From Streptomyces sclerotialus (GTDB taxonomy: Bacteria; Actinomycetota; Actinomycetes; Streptomycetales; Streptomycetaceae): a stretch of 64,000 nucleotides of DNA. The stretch lies in contig NZ_JBFOHP010000002.1 in the NCBI RefSeq assembly GCF_040907265.1, forward strand, positions 3,062,501 through 3,126,500. Reading direction: 5' to 3'. How positions within the stretch are numbered: position 1 is the first letter of the stretch; every line of letters starts with the position of its first letter. The position numbers and the translations under genes were made by a program. The notes below the pieces were generated by a model, which worked only from the letters and a program-made list of their open reading frames with translations, ran no database searches and was not told the origin of the DNA. This document shows positions 1 to 8,535 of the stretch, one piece after another.

Positions 1-717
1 GCCGCACCCGACTGGCGGAAGACCGGTGCGCAGCAGCTGGCCCAGGGCGCCCTGCGTGAGCTGCGGCTCGCCGAGCCCGGCAGCGGCCACCAGCTCACCT
101 GGGCCCGGTTCTTCGCCTCCGTCGCCTCCACCGAGGCCGACTTTCAGCTGCTGAACGGGTTGCTGGAAGGCACCGCGAAGGTCGACGGACTGGACGTCGA
201 CCAGGAGGTGCGCTGGGCGTTCCTGGAGCCGCTGGCCGCGCACGGCGTCGCCGACGAGCGGGTGATCGACGCCGAACTGGCCCGGGACGACACCGCGTCC
301 GGCAAGCGGCACCACGTCCGCTGCCTGGCCGCCCGGCCCTCCGCCGGAGTCAAGGCACGTGCCTGGGCGGACGTCGTGGAGTCCGACACGCTCTCCAACG
401 CCCTGGTGGAGGCCACGATCTCGGGCTTCGACCAGCCGGGCCAGCGCGAGCTGCTCGCGCCGTACGCGCCGAAGTACTTCGACGCCCTGCAGAAGGTCTG
501 GCAGGAGCGGTCCATCGAGATCGGGATGGCCGTCGTCCGGGGCCTCTTCCCCTCGCTGCAGAGCAGCCCGGAGACGCTGGACGCGGCCGACGCCTGGCTC
601 ATCGCGCACCCGGACGCGCCGCCCGCGCTGCGCCGCCTGGTGTCGGAGTCGCGGGACGACCTCGCGCGGGCGCTGCGGGCACAGGCTTGTGACGCAAAGG
701 TCGGCGACAGGCCGTAA
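1..717 (+). CDS. Aminopeptidase N (M1 family), C-terminal part only
   Basis: This is the 3' end of a gene that starts before the window; the frame is open from base 1 to the TAA at 715-717 (238 residues). The protein aligns closely with the C-terminal helical (ERAP1-like) domain of the complete aminopeptidase N gene at 8.5-11.1 kb. Both share blocks such as APDWR, HQLTWAR versus HQLAWAR, QRELLAPY and SQETLDA-like segments near the end. This domain caps the active-site chamber in M1 aminopeptidases. The zinc site (HExxH) would lie upstream, outside the window, so activity cannot be judged. It is probably a paralogue of the downstream pepN, since the two sequences differ at many positions. Two M1 genes within 11 kb is unusual. 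Confidence 0.85.
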   Translation, partial: AAPDWRKTGAQQLAQGALRELRLAEPGSGHQLTWARFFASVASTEADFQLLNGLLEGTAKVDGLDVDQEVRWAFLEPLAAHGVADERVIDAELARDDTASGKRHHVRCLAARPSAGVKARAWADVVESDTLSNALVEATISGFDQPGQRELLAPYAPKYFDALQKVWQERSIEIGMAVVRGLFPSLQSSPETLDAADAWLIAHPDAPPALRRLVSESRDDLARALRAQACDAKVGDRP

Positions 718-841
718 CCCTGGGTAGGACCAGCACTTATCGGCCGTCGAACGCTCGTACTTTAGGACGCGGTTGTGCGTAAACGTCGACGGATCGGTAA
801 CAGCGGTTAGGCGGCGGCTCGGGCGAGGGAATGGCGGGGGC

Positions 842-1957
842 ATGAACCACAACACCCCGCTCTCTCCCCGCCCGCTCCACCACCTCTCCGACGTACGGCA
901 CCGCGTCCTGACCGCCCGGCAGCTGCGCGAGCACGGCATCGCGCCGTCCGACCTCGCCGAGCGGTGCCGGCCCGGGGGCCCCTGGCAGCAGATCCTGCCG
1001 GGGGTCCACCTGCTGCACCCGGGCCCGCCCACCAGTGAGGAGCGGCTGCACGCCGTCCTGCTCTACGCGGCCCGGCGCACCCCCGCCGCGTCCACGGACC
1101 CGGACGGGGAGCCCGCCGTCCCCCCTCAGGGCGGCGCCGACCGCCATGAGCCGGAGGCGATGATCACCGGGCTGGCGGCGCTCGCCCTGCACCGCTTCTC
1201 CTCCGCGCCCCCACTGCTCTCCCTGGACCGCATCGAGGTGCTGGTGCCACGCTCCCGGCGGCTGCGCTCGACGGGCTTCGCGCAGGTCGTACGGGCCCAG
1301 ACGCCGCCGCCCGCGGTGGAGGTCACCGGCCTGCCGGTCGCCCCGGTGCCCAGAGCGCTGGCCGACGCGGTGGCCCGGCTGACCGGCCCGCAGTCCACCC
1401 GGTCCGGGTTCGGGGAGAGCGAGATGACCGCGCTGGAGGCGGTCGGCGGGCCGACGGCCATCCGGCGGCTGCTGAGTGAAGCGGTGCGCGGCGGGCACTG
1501 TGACCCGACCGTGGTGGTGCGGGAGCTGAGCCGGGCCCGGCTGCTGGGCAAGCCGCAGGTGATGGACGCGGTGGACGGGCTGCTGGCGGAGGGCCGGGCG
1601 CTCGCCGAGGGAATGCTGTACGCGCTGGTCAAGGACCACCGGTTGCCGGACCCGGTGTGGAACGTGGACCTGCGGCTGCCGGGCGGCCCGTACCTCGGCG
1701 GGGTGGACGCCTTCTGGCCGGTGCAGGCGGTGGCACTGACGATCGACGCGCGGTCCCCGAAGTACGCGGACCAGACGCTGTGGCCGGAGCACACCCGCAC
1801 CCGTGAGCGGCTGGAGCGGCTGGGCATCACGGTCGTGCAGGTGACGCCGAAGAAGCTGCGGGAGGCACCCGAGCAGCAGGCGACGGTGGTGCGGACGGCG
1901 CTGATGGCGGCGGCCGACCGGGAGCCGAGCGCGTACGTGGCGGTGCTGCCGAAGTAA
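842..1957 (+). CDS. AbiEi-type antitoxin-domain-like protein, function unknown
   Basis: This is a 371-residue soluble protein. ATG 842 is preceded by a purine-rich GGCGGGGG stretch; an in-frame TTG at 773 is less likely. The N-terminal third (RHRVLTARQLREHGI, then a conserved gly-pro turn and a P-G-V segment) resembles the winged-helix start of type IV toxin-antitoxin AbiEi-family proteins. The C-terminal part (VDAFWP, then RTRERLERLGITVVQVTP) resembles the DUF559/Vsr-like endonuclease-fold tail common in that group. No partner toxin gene is adjacent, so a toxin-antitoxin role is not supported by context. Such stand-alone proteins are common in Streptomyces and their role is unknown. The family call is from recognition only and is tentative. 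Confidence 0.5.
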   Translation: MNHNTPLSPRPLHHLSDVRHRVLTARQLREHGIAPSDLAERCRPGGPWQQILPGVHLLHPGPPTSEERLHAVLLYAARRTPAASTDPDGEPAVPPQGGADRHEPEAMITGLAALALHRFSSAPPLLSLDRIEVLVPRSRRLRSTGFAQVVRAQTPPPAVEVTGLPVAPVPRALADAVARLTGPQSTRSGFGESEMTALEAVGGPTAIRRLLSEAVRGGHCDPTVVVRELSRARLLGKPQVMDAVDGLLAEGRALAEGMLYALVKDHRLPDPVWNVDLRLPGGPYLGGVDAFWPVQAVALTIDARSPKYADQTLWPEHTRTRERLERLGITVVQVTPKKLREAPEQQATVVRTALMAAADREPSAYVAVLPK

Positions 1958-1986
1958 GCGCCTGTGTCTCTCGGCGCGACGCGAAA

Positions 1987-2011
1987 GGGGCGGGCCACCG
2001 GGGCCCGCCCC
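1987..2011. terminator. Hairpin between convergent genes
   Basis: GGGGCGGGCC and GGCCCGCCCC form a perfect 10-bp stem with a 5-base loop. It lies between the stop of the + strand gene (1957) and the stop of the - strand hydrolase gene (2025). There is no T-run, as is usual for Streptomyces. It probably works in both directions. Confidence 0.55.
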
Positions 2012-2024
2012 CGCGGGCGCGAGG

Positions 2025-3173
2025 TCAGTCGCAGAACTCCGCCTCGACCACGGAACCGCTGTCGCCGGTCCAGTCCGCGTTGGAGTTGAACGCCGCGGTG
2101 TGCCGGCCGTCGCGGGTGCTGACCGCCTCGGAGGACGAGCCGTGGATGCCGCCGCCGTGGCCGTACAGCCGGACCCCGCAGGACAGTTCCTGGGTCATCA
2201 GGCCCAGCCCGTACCGGATCTGCGGCGCTTCCTTGCCGACCGGGACCGTGGTGAGCATCTCCTTCAACTGCCGCTGCGGGAAGAGCTTGCCGCGCAGTAC
2301 CGCCGCGTAGAAGCGGTTGAGGTCCCCGGCCGTGGAGATCATCTCGCCGGCCGCACCGGCGAGCGACGGATTGAGCTCCGTCGCGTCGTACACCTCCGGC
2401 CCCGGCTTCTCCACCAGCAGCTTGGAGTACGCGATGCCGTGCGGCCCGGGCATCCCGGGGGCCGTGCCGGGCACGACGGTGCGGTTCAGCCGGAGCGGCT
2501 TCAGGATGCGGCGCTCGACCTCCTTTCCGTACGGCCGGCCGGTGGCCTTCTCGATGACCATTCCGGCGAGCACGTAGTTGGTGTTGGAGTAGCTCCAGGA
2601 CGTACCCGGCTCGAAGGTGGGTTTGCCGTTCATGGCCAGGCGTACGAGCTGCCGGGGCGTCCAGGTGTCGTAACGGTGCTTCAGGAAGCCCGGCCCGGTC
2701 ACCTTGTCGCGGAACTCCTTCTCCTCGAAGATCTCGCGGATGCCGCTGGTGTGGTTGAGCAGCTGCCGCAGGGTGACGCGGCGGCCGTCGTGGCCGTGCC
2801 CCCGGACGACGCCCGGCAGCCACTCCTCGACCGTGTCGTCCAGGTCGAGCCGGCCCTCCGCCTCCAGCTGGAGCAGGACCGTGGCCACGAAGGTCTTGGT
2901 GATGCTGCCGACGCGGAAGGCGTCGCCGGTGCCGCGCGGTGCGCCGGTGTCGAGATTGCCGACGCCGACGGTGGCCTTCCAGACCCGGCGCCCCTCGGTG
3001 ACCTGGCCGATCATGCCGGGCACGCCCTTGGCGACCTGGGCCTCCATGGCGGCCCTGGTGCGCGCGTGGCCGTCGTTCGCCGGACCGGCGGCGGTGGCCG
3101 CGGGCGCGGTGAGCAGTACCGTTCCTGCGAGCGCGGCGGCCAGGGCCCCCGCCAGTGTGCTCCGTGCTCTCAT
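2025..3173 (-). CDS. Secreted serine hydrolase, class C beta-lactamase/DD-peptidase family
   Basis: This is a 382-residue exported enzyme. The ATG at 3173 has a good GAGGGGG ribosome site; an in-frame upstream ATG would add a non-signal-like extension. Residues 1-30 are a Sec signal peptide (RARSTLAGALAAALAGTVLL, then APAATAA). The serine nucleophile motif SxxK is seen as SITK, the YxN motif as YSN, and the third motif as HGG near the C-terminus. The length and layout match the Streptomyces R61-like D-alanyl-D-alanine carboxypeptidase/esterase group. It should act outside the membrane on peptidoglycan peptides or on an ester substrate; sequence alone cannot separate these. It ends about 110 bases downstream of the metallophosphoesterase start-side neighbour and may share its transcript. 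Confidence 0.85.
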   Translation of the reverse strand: MRARSTLAGALAAALAGTVLLTAPAATAAGPANDGHARTRAAMEAQVAKGVPGMIGQVTEGRRVWKATVGVGNLDTGAPRGTGDAFRVGSITKTFVATVLLQLEAEGRLDLDDTVEEWLPGVVRGHGHDGRRVTLRQLLNHTSGIREIFEEKEFRDKVTGPGFLKHRYDTWTPRQLVRLAMNGKPTFEPGTSWSYSNTNYVLAGMVIEKATGRPYGKEVERRILKPLRLNRTVVPGTAPGMPGPHGIAYSKLLVEKPGPEVYDATELNPSLAGAAGEMISTAGDLNRFYAAVLRGKLFPQRQLKEMLTTVPVGKEAPQIRYGLGLMTQELSCGVRLYGHGGGIHGSSSEAVSTRDGRHTAAFNSNADWTGDSGSVVEAEFCD

Positions 3174-3284
3174 CGTCGTTCCCCCTCGCTGCGGCGCGCG
3201 TGGCGCCTGCTGCTGACTGCGGTCGGGGGAAGGGACCGCGCGGCCCGGCCCGGAGTTGCCGGGCGGGCCGGGGTTGAGCGTCAA

Positions 3285-5021
3285 TCAGCCACGTTTCAGC
3301 AGGAGTTCGGTGTTGCGGTCGCCCGGCTCGCCCGCCAGGTCCGTACGGCCCTGCGGCTGATTGGCGGACAGCTCGCGGTAGAGCGAGGCCAGGCCGGTCT
3401 GCGAGAGGTCCTCGAAGTCCGTGCGGTGCGGCGCCGCCGACTCCACGAGAGTGGTGAAGAGCGAGACCGTGCCGTCGTGGTTGTCCACCACCTCGATCAC
3501 CCGCGCGAGCTGCGGAAAGTCGATGTGGGAGGCGGTGGAGACCTCCCAGAAGCCGTCGTGCGCGGTGATGTCGTTCTTGTGGCTGTGGCCGTTGATCCAG
3601 GCCAGAACGTTGCGGTGCCCGGAGAGCAGCCGGACGAGTTCGTCGCCGCCGTGCCGCCCCTCGTCCGGACGGGCCGGGTCCGGGCGGGTGTTGTCCATGG
3701 TCTTGCTGGTGTGGTGGCTGAAGATCAGGACGTAGGAGTCCTTGTGCTCCTTCAGCTGCCGCTCCAGCCAGCGCAGCTGACCGGTGCCGACCGAGCCGGT
3801 GTAGTGGCCGCCGGGGTCGGTGGTGTCCAGGCTGATGCCGATCACGTCGTCGGACACCGGGAAGCTGTAGTACAGCTGGTCGTCGTGGACGTTGGCCTCG
3901 GTGAAGCCGTGGCCGTGCGGGCCCTTGCCGGTGTAGGCGGGGTCGAGGTGGGCGCGGACGTACTCGGCGCGGGTGAAGGGCGCCCGCCGGGGGTCCGGCG
4001 TCACCTGCCGGGTGTGCCGGCGGTTCTCCTTCAGCAGCGCCTTGAAGTCGGCGCCCTTGGGGTCCAGGCCCTTCTTCACGGCCTTCCAGACCCGCGCGGC
4101 CTCGTCCGGCGGCAGCGTCTCCAGCTTCCGGCCGCCGGTCGCGATCTCCGTCCAGTACGAGTCGCCCGGTGCGTAGCAGCCGCCGGGCAGCTGGTCGTGG
4201 TTGCCGACCGTGGTGTACCAGGGGATGTCCAGCCCGGGGCTGTGCACGGTGCGGATCGCGGCGTCCAGGAAGCCGGGCAGCCGCGGGAAGCCGAGCTGCT
4301 TGTCGGCGTCGCGCAGGTCGCTGCCCGGCTGCCAGTACAGCTTCAGGCCGCTGTCCTGGACGCCTTCGTAGTGCCCGGGGTCGCCGGTGTTGGGGACGAT
4401 GCGGCCGCCGCTCATCGCGCCGAGGAACCACTCCAGTTCGATCTTGGAGTTGTTGTCGGTGTTGTCGCCGGTGGTCATCGCGAAGGCGAGCGGCGAGCCG
4501 GTGGCGGGACCGCCCTTGAGCGCGTTGACCCGCTCGATGAGCGAGACGAGACCGGCCACCGACAGCGCCTCCTGGGGCCGCCAGGCGCTCGCGGTCTGCG
4601 CGCGCAGGTACTCGTACCGCAGCGGGCTCTGCACGTCGACCAGGTGCAGATCGGTGAACTGGACGAAGGAGGCGAGCGTGGTGCGCCGCTCGTCCCGCCC
4701 GGAGCGGGCCGCCGCCAGCTCGGTACGGACGACGCGGGACCAGGCGGGGCCGTCGCCGAGGCGCCGGTAGCCGGTGGTGCCGCGCGGGGTGGCGACGGAG
4801 TCGAGGGTGGTGCCGCGGCGGAAGGGTACGGGCGGCACGGCGGGCGCGGCGACCGGCTCCGGCGCGAACGGCGGTGGCCCGGCCTGGGCCGGCACGGCGG
4901 TGGCCTGCCTGCCGCTCAGTCCGAGGGTGAGTCCGGCCCCGGCGGCGGCGCCGGCCACTCCGGTGGCGGCGAGGAAGGTACGGCGGTCGAGGGTGGCGGC
5001 GGCGGACCGGATGCGGGACAT
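3285..5021 (-). CDS. Tat-exported metallophosphoesterase (TIGR03767-like)
   Basis: This is a 578-residue protein with a twin-arginine signal: DRRTFLAATG is followed by a hydrophobic Ala/Gly stretch (residues 12-36). Calcineurin-like phosphoesterase motifs appear in order: FTDLHLVD, TTGDNTDN, VGNHDQ, then IFSHHTS and NGHSHKND, which provide the two-metal site. These match the actinobacterial TIGR03767 family of secreted metallophosphoesterases. Start ATG 5021 has GGGGAG upstream. The export route fits folding with metals in the cytoplasm before translocation. The substrate is unknown. The serine hydrolase gene lies directly downstream on the same strand, separated by 111 bases. Confidence 0.88.
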   Translation of the reverse strand: MSRIRSAAATLDRRTFLAATGVAGAAAGAGLTLGLSGRQATAVPAQAGPPPFAPEPVAAPAVPPVPFRRGTTLDSVATPRGTTGYRRLGDGPAWSRVVRTELAAARSGRDERRTTLASFVQFTDLHLVDVQSPLRYEYLRAQTASAWRPQEALSVAGLVSLIERVNALKGGPATGSPLAFAMTTGDNTDNNSKIELEWFLGAMSGGRIVPNTGDPGHYEGVQDSGLKLYWQPGSDLRDADKQLGFPRLPGFLDAAIRTVHSPGLDIPWYTTVGNHDQLPGGCYAPGDSYWTEIATGGRKLETLPPDEAARVWKAVKKGLDPKGADFKALLKENRRHTRQVTPDPRRAPFTRAEYVRAHLDPAYTGKGPHGHGFTEANVHDDQLYYSFPVSDDVIGISLDTTDPGGHYTGSVGTGQLRWLERQLKEHKDSYVLIFSHHTSKTMDNTRPDPARPDEGRHGGDELVRLLSGHRNVLAWINGHSHKNDITAHDGFWEVSTASHIDFPQLARVIEVVDNHDGTVSLFTTLVESAAPHRTDFEDLSQTGLASLYRELSANQPQGRTDLAGEPGDRNTELLLKRG

Positions 5022-5312
5022 GCGCGAACTCCCCGAGTGCGGACGCGGTGGTGTCGGGGCGGGCCGGCCGCCCCCTCACCGGGGATGTTTCGCACCGGGG
5101 GTGGACTGTGCGTGAACATGACCACAACGTCGGCCGCCGATCTCTGCACAGGGATCTCGCCCGGGTCCGCGCGTGGCCCGCCCGCCACGGAGCGCTCGCG
5201 GACCGGGCGGCCGCACGTCATGTGGTGTTCACCTCACGGGGTAACGCCCCGCGCACGGGCGGACGCGAGGTGTCGCTGCACCGCCCGTACGCGGGTACCG
5301 GCGGCGTGCGCG

Positions 5313-5873
5313 TCACCACCAGTACGCCGGGTACTTCCGGGCCCCCAGGCGGTGCAGGCAGCAGCCCACGGTGGTCAGGATCATGGTGGCCGCGGCCAGC
5401 AGGCCGAGGAAGGGCAACGGATCGGGCCCCTGGAAGCCGACGATCACCGCCGTGGCGACGCCGGGCGAGTGCGGCGTACGGGCCAGGGACGTCGCCCCGA
5501 AGGCCAGCGCGCCGGCCGCCACCGCACTCCAGACACCGGGCCCCGCGACGGCCACCACGAGGAAGCCGGCGCAGGCCGCCAGCAGGTGGCCGCCGATGAC
5601 GCTGCGCGGCTGCGCGAGCGGCAGCGCCGGGGCACCCGCGATCAGGGCCGCACTGGCCGCGAGCGGCGGGATGAGCACGGGGTGCTCGATGACGGCGCCG
5701 GTCCCGGCCAGCAGGAGCAGCGCCAGGGCGATCGCGGCCGTCGCGGCCAGCAGGACGAGCGGCCGGGGGCGCGGCGGGGCGGCGGAGCGCAGGGCGCGCC
5801 CGGCGCGGACGGTGCGGACGGCGTCGGGGGCGGCGGCCTCCGGGGCTTCGACGGTGGGAGCAGGGGCGGTCAC
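5313..5873 (-). CDS. HPP family integral membrane protein
   Basis: This 186-residue protein starts with GTG, with AAAGG upstream. About 40 mostly charged or Ala/Pro residues precede four hydrophobic helices. The HPP family signature is recognisable: EHPVLIPPLAASAALI, then LAQPRSVIGGHLL and SPGVATAVIV. HPP proteins are small four-helix membrane proteins; some plant and cyanobacterial members transport nitrite, but actinobacterial members are uncharacterised. It is monocistronic here. The roughly 290 bases downstream (5022-5312) hold no visible gene. Confidence 0.8.
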   Translation of the reverse strand: MTAPAPTVEAPEAAAPDAVRTVRAGRALRSAAPPRPRPLVLLAATAAIALALLLLAGTGAVIEHPVLIPPLAASAALIAGAPALPLAQPRSVIGGHLLAACAGFLVVAVAGPGVWSAVAAGALAFGATSLARTPHSPGVATAVIVGFQGPDPLPFLGLLAAATMILTTVGCCLHRLGARKYPAYWW

Positions 5874-6101
5874 AGGAGCCTTTCAGGGGGCATGTACGCC
5901 CCGTTCGGTACCGGTATCTACGGTCTTTCGTGCCGGCACCTCGTCGTGACCTTCGCACTGTCCTTCGACTGAGAGATTATGGGAGGTCAGCCGCGACTCA
6001 GTAGTCACTTGCCCGTGGGGCAAACTTCGTGCCTCGCTCCACTCCATGAAACGGATTGGACAAGGCGACGGGGGTCACACGCATGATGGAGGGACTTCTG
6101 A

Positions 6102-7181
<1,080 letters not shown>

Positions 7182-7215
7182 CGCCTCCTGGGGGTGACGC
7201 CACCGAAAGACACCC

Positions 7216-7252
7216 GCGGGGCCCGTACGGACATGATCCGTACGGGCCCCGC
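7216..7252. terminator. Bidirectional hairpin after asd
   Basis: There is a perfect 16-bp stem, GCGGGGCCCGTACGGA paired with its complement, with a 5-base CATGA loop. It sits between convergent asd (ends 7181) and the DUF1203 gene (ends 7269). Its strength and position make terminator function likely for both strands. Confidence 0.75.
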
Positions 7253-7268
7253 CCCTTTCCTCACGGCC

Positions 7269-7790
7269 TCACGGCCTGCGCACCTCGAAGTGGAGGCAGC
7301 CGTACTCCACCGCGCGTACGTGCACCAGCGCGGTCCCGGGATCGGCGAACGCCTCGTCCAGCGCGGCGTCGAGCGCGGCGTCGGCGTCCTCGGGCAGCTC
7401 CAGCAGGCGCCCGCCGGCGATGTGCCCGGCCGCCGTGTACCGCCGCAGGACGCGCAGTGCCCCGGTACGGGTGAACGGGTAGCCCGGGGCGTGCGGGTCC
7501 GGCCCGCCGCACTCCTCGGCGTGCACGAACACCGGCCCCACCTCGTCATAGGCCTCCGGTTCGGCCCCCGTCGCGGCGGCCCACCGCCGCAGCGGCGCGT
7601 AGGAGACGAGCGCGACCCGCTCACCGGCCCGGGCCGGCCGCAGACAGCAGCGCAGCGGGCTGCCGACGCAGTCGACGGGGGCGCTGTCGTCGCCCGCGGT
7701 GAACGGCCGCACGGGCCGCCCGGCGTCGTCGGCGGTACGCAGTTCCTTCAGCGCGGTGGCGTCGATGGGACGCGGTGTGTATCTGGTCAT
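7269..7790 (-). CDS. DUF1203 domain protein
   Basis: This is a 173-residue soluble protein with its start at ATG 7790. The central motif VGPVFVHAEECGG and the C-terminal HVRAVEYGCLHFEVRRP are characteristic of the DUF1203 family. It has no signal peptide or membrane segment. Members occur across bacteria and their function is not known. The upstream neighbour is the toxin gene (67 bases away, same strand), so read-through from the toxin-antitoxin promoter is possible. Confidence 0.8.
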   Translation of the reverse strand: MTRYTPRPIDATALKELRTADDAGRPVRPFTAGDDSAPVDCVGSPLRCCLRPARAGERVALVSYAPLRRWAAATGAEPEAYDEVGPVFVHAEECGGPDPHAPGYPFTRTGALRVLRRYTAAGHIAGGRLLELPEDADAALDAALDEAFADPGTALVHVRAVEYGCLHFEVRRP

Positions 7791-7857
7791 GGCTCCAGCC
7801 TGACCGGCCGCCGACCGGACTTCCGGCGGCAATCGGACACGACGCTCGCGGCCCCCG

Positions 7858-8205
7858 TCAGAGCGCCAGATGCCGCCGCAGGGCCGCGTCGACCTCGGCC
7901 ATCCTCGGTTGCGGCACAGAGCCGATCCGCTGCCGCAGCCGTTCCGGTGCGACGGCGCGCACCTGCTCGCACTGCGCCTTGGAGTCCTTCGCGAGCCGGG
8001 AGTCACCGGCCGGCAGGAACACCTGGAAGGCGAGCACTCGGGCGGTGTTCGACGTCAGGGGCACCACCGTGACCACGCCCCGGCCGTTGCGCTCCACCGA
8101 CGCGTTGGCCGCGTTGTTGGACACGATCACCGCCGGGCGGGCCTTGTTGACCTCGCTGCCTCTGACCGGTTCGAAATCGACCAGGTAGATGTCACCGCGA
8201 CGCAT
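7858..8205 (-). CDS. mazF: MazF/PemK-family endoribonuclease toxin
   Basis: This 115-residue protein has the MazF fold signature: RRGDIYLVDFEPVRGSE at the N-terminus, KARPAVIVSNN, then VVPLTSN and a C-terminal AEVDAALRRHL helix. MazF toxins cut single-stranded RNA at short sequences and stop growth until neutralised by the partner antitoxin. The gene overlaps the end of the antitoxin gene by 14 bases, the usual translationally coupled order (antitoxin first). The cleavage motif cannot be predicted from sequence. Confidence 0.9.
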   Translation of the reverse strand: MRRGDIYLVDFEPVRGSEVNKARPAVIVSNNAANASVERNGRGVVTVVPLTSNTARVLAFQVFLPAGDSRLAKDSKAQCEQVRAVAPERLRQRIGSVPQPRMAEVDAALRRHLAL

Positions 8206-8422
8206 CGGAGAGTCCGTCCGCGGCAGTCCGGTCCCACAGCGCGGCGTCCTCGCTCGCGTCCCACTCCTCGAACGCCTCTGTGTACTCGGCCTCCAGATCG
8301 GCCGCCCGGAGACATTCGATGGCAGCGTGTATCACCGCGGACCGCGATTCCGCCTCCGTCCGGGAGACGTACTCGTCGACGAAGGCCACGTCTTCCTGCG
8401 GAAGGCTCACACTGATCTTCAT
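8192..8422 (-). CDS. Ribbon-helix-helix antitoxin of the MazF-type toxin
   Basis: This is a 76-residue protein. Its N-terminus MKISVSLPQEDVAFVDEYVS fits the CopG/MetJ ribbon-helix-helix DNA-binding domain. The acidic C-terminal half (EAEYTEAFEEWDASEDAALW) is the likely toxin-wrapping segment. It starts with ATG 8422, with GAGGG close upstream. A perfect 16-bp palindrome lies 8 bases before the start codon and is the likely autoregulatory site. Antitoxins of this kind repress their own operon, more strongly in complex with the toxin. Confidence 0.85.
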   Translation of the reverse strand: MKISVSLPQEDVAFVDEYVSRTEAESRSAVIHAAIECLRAADLEAEYTEAFEEWDASEDAALWDRTAADGLSDASR

Positions 8423-8430
8423 GCCCTCGA

Positions 8431-8446
8431 TCCTACCCGGGTAGGA
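8431..8446. promoter_or_regulatory. Toxin-antitoxin operator palindrome
   Basis: TCCTACCCGGGTAGGA is a perfect 16-bp inverted repeat just upstream of the antitoxin start. A further ACTACCCGG half-site follows at about 8455-8463. A ribbon-helix-helix dimer of dimers binding these repeats would occlude the promoter. The site also lies about 90 bases upstream of the divergent pepN start. Confidence 0.7.
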
Positions 8447-8535
8447 AGATCCTTACTACCCGGAATACCACTCGCCGCCGAAGGGGTGCGGCGTGGAAGG
8501 ATGGGCGAAACGTCCGATGCGAAGGAGATGACCGC

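Noticed and set aside
1126..5127. Very long open frames antisense to the hydrolase, phosphoesterase and neighbouring genes
   Set aside because: They are Arg/Pro/Ala-rich artefacts of GC-rich codon bias. The opposite strand carries clear families with motifs, signals and ribosome sites.
6056..6087. TTGGAC/CATGAT promoter of asd
   Set aside because: The spacing is 20 bases, too long for a standard sigma factor site.
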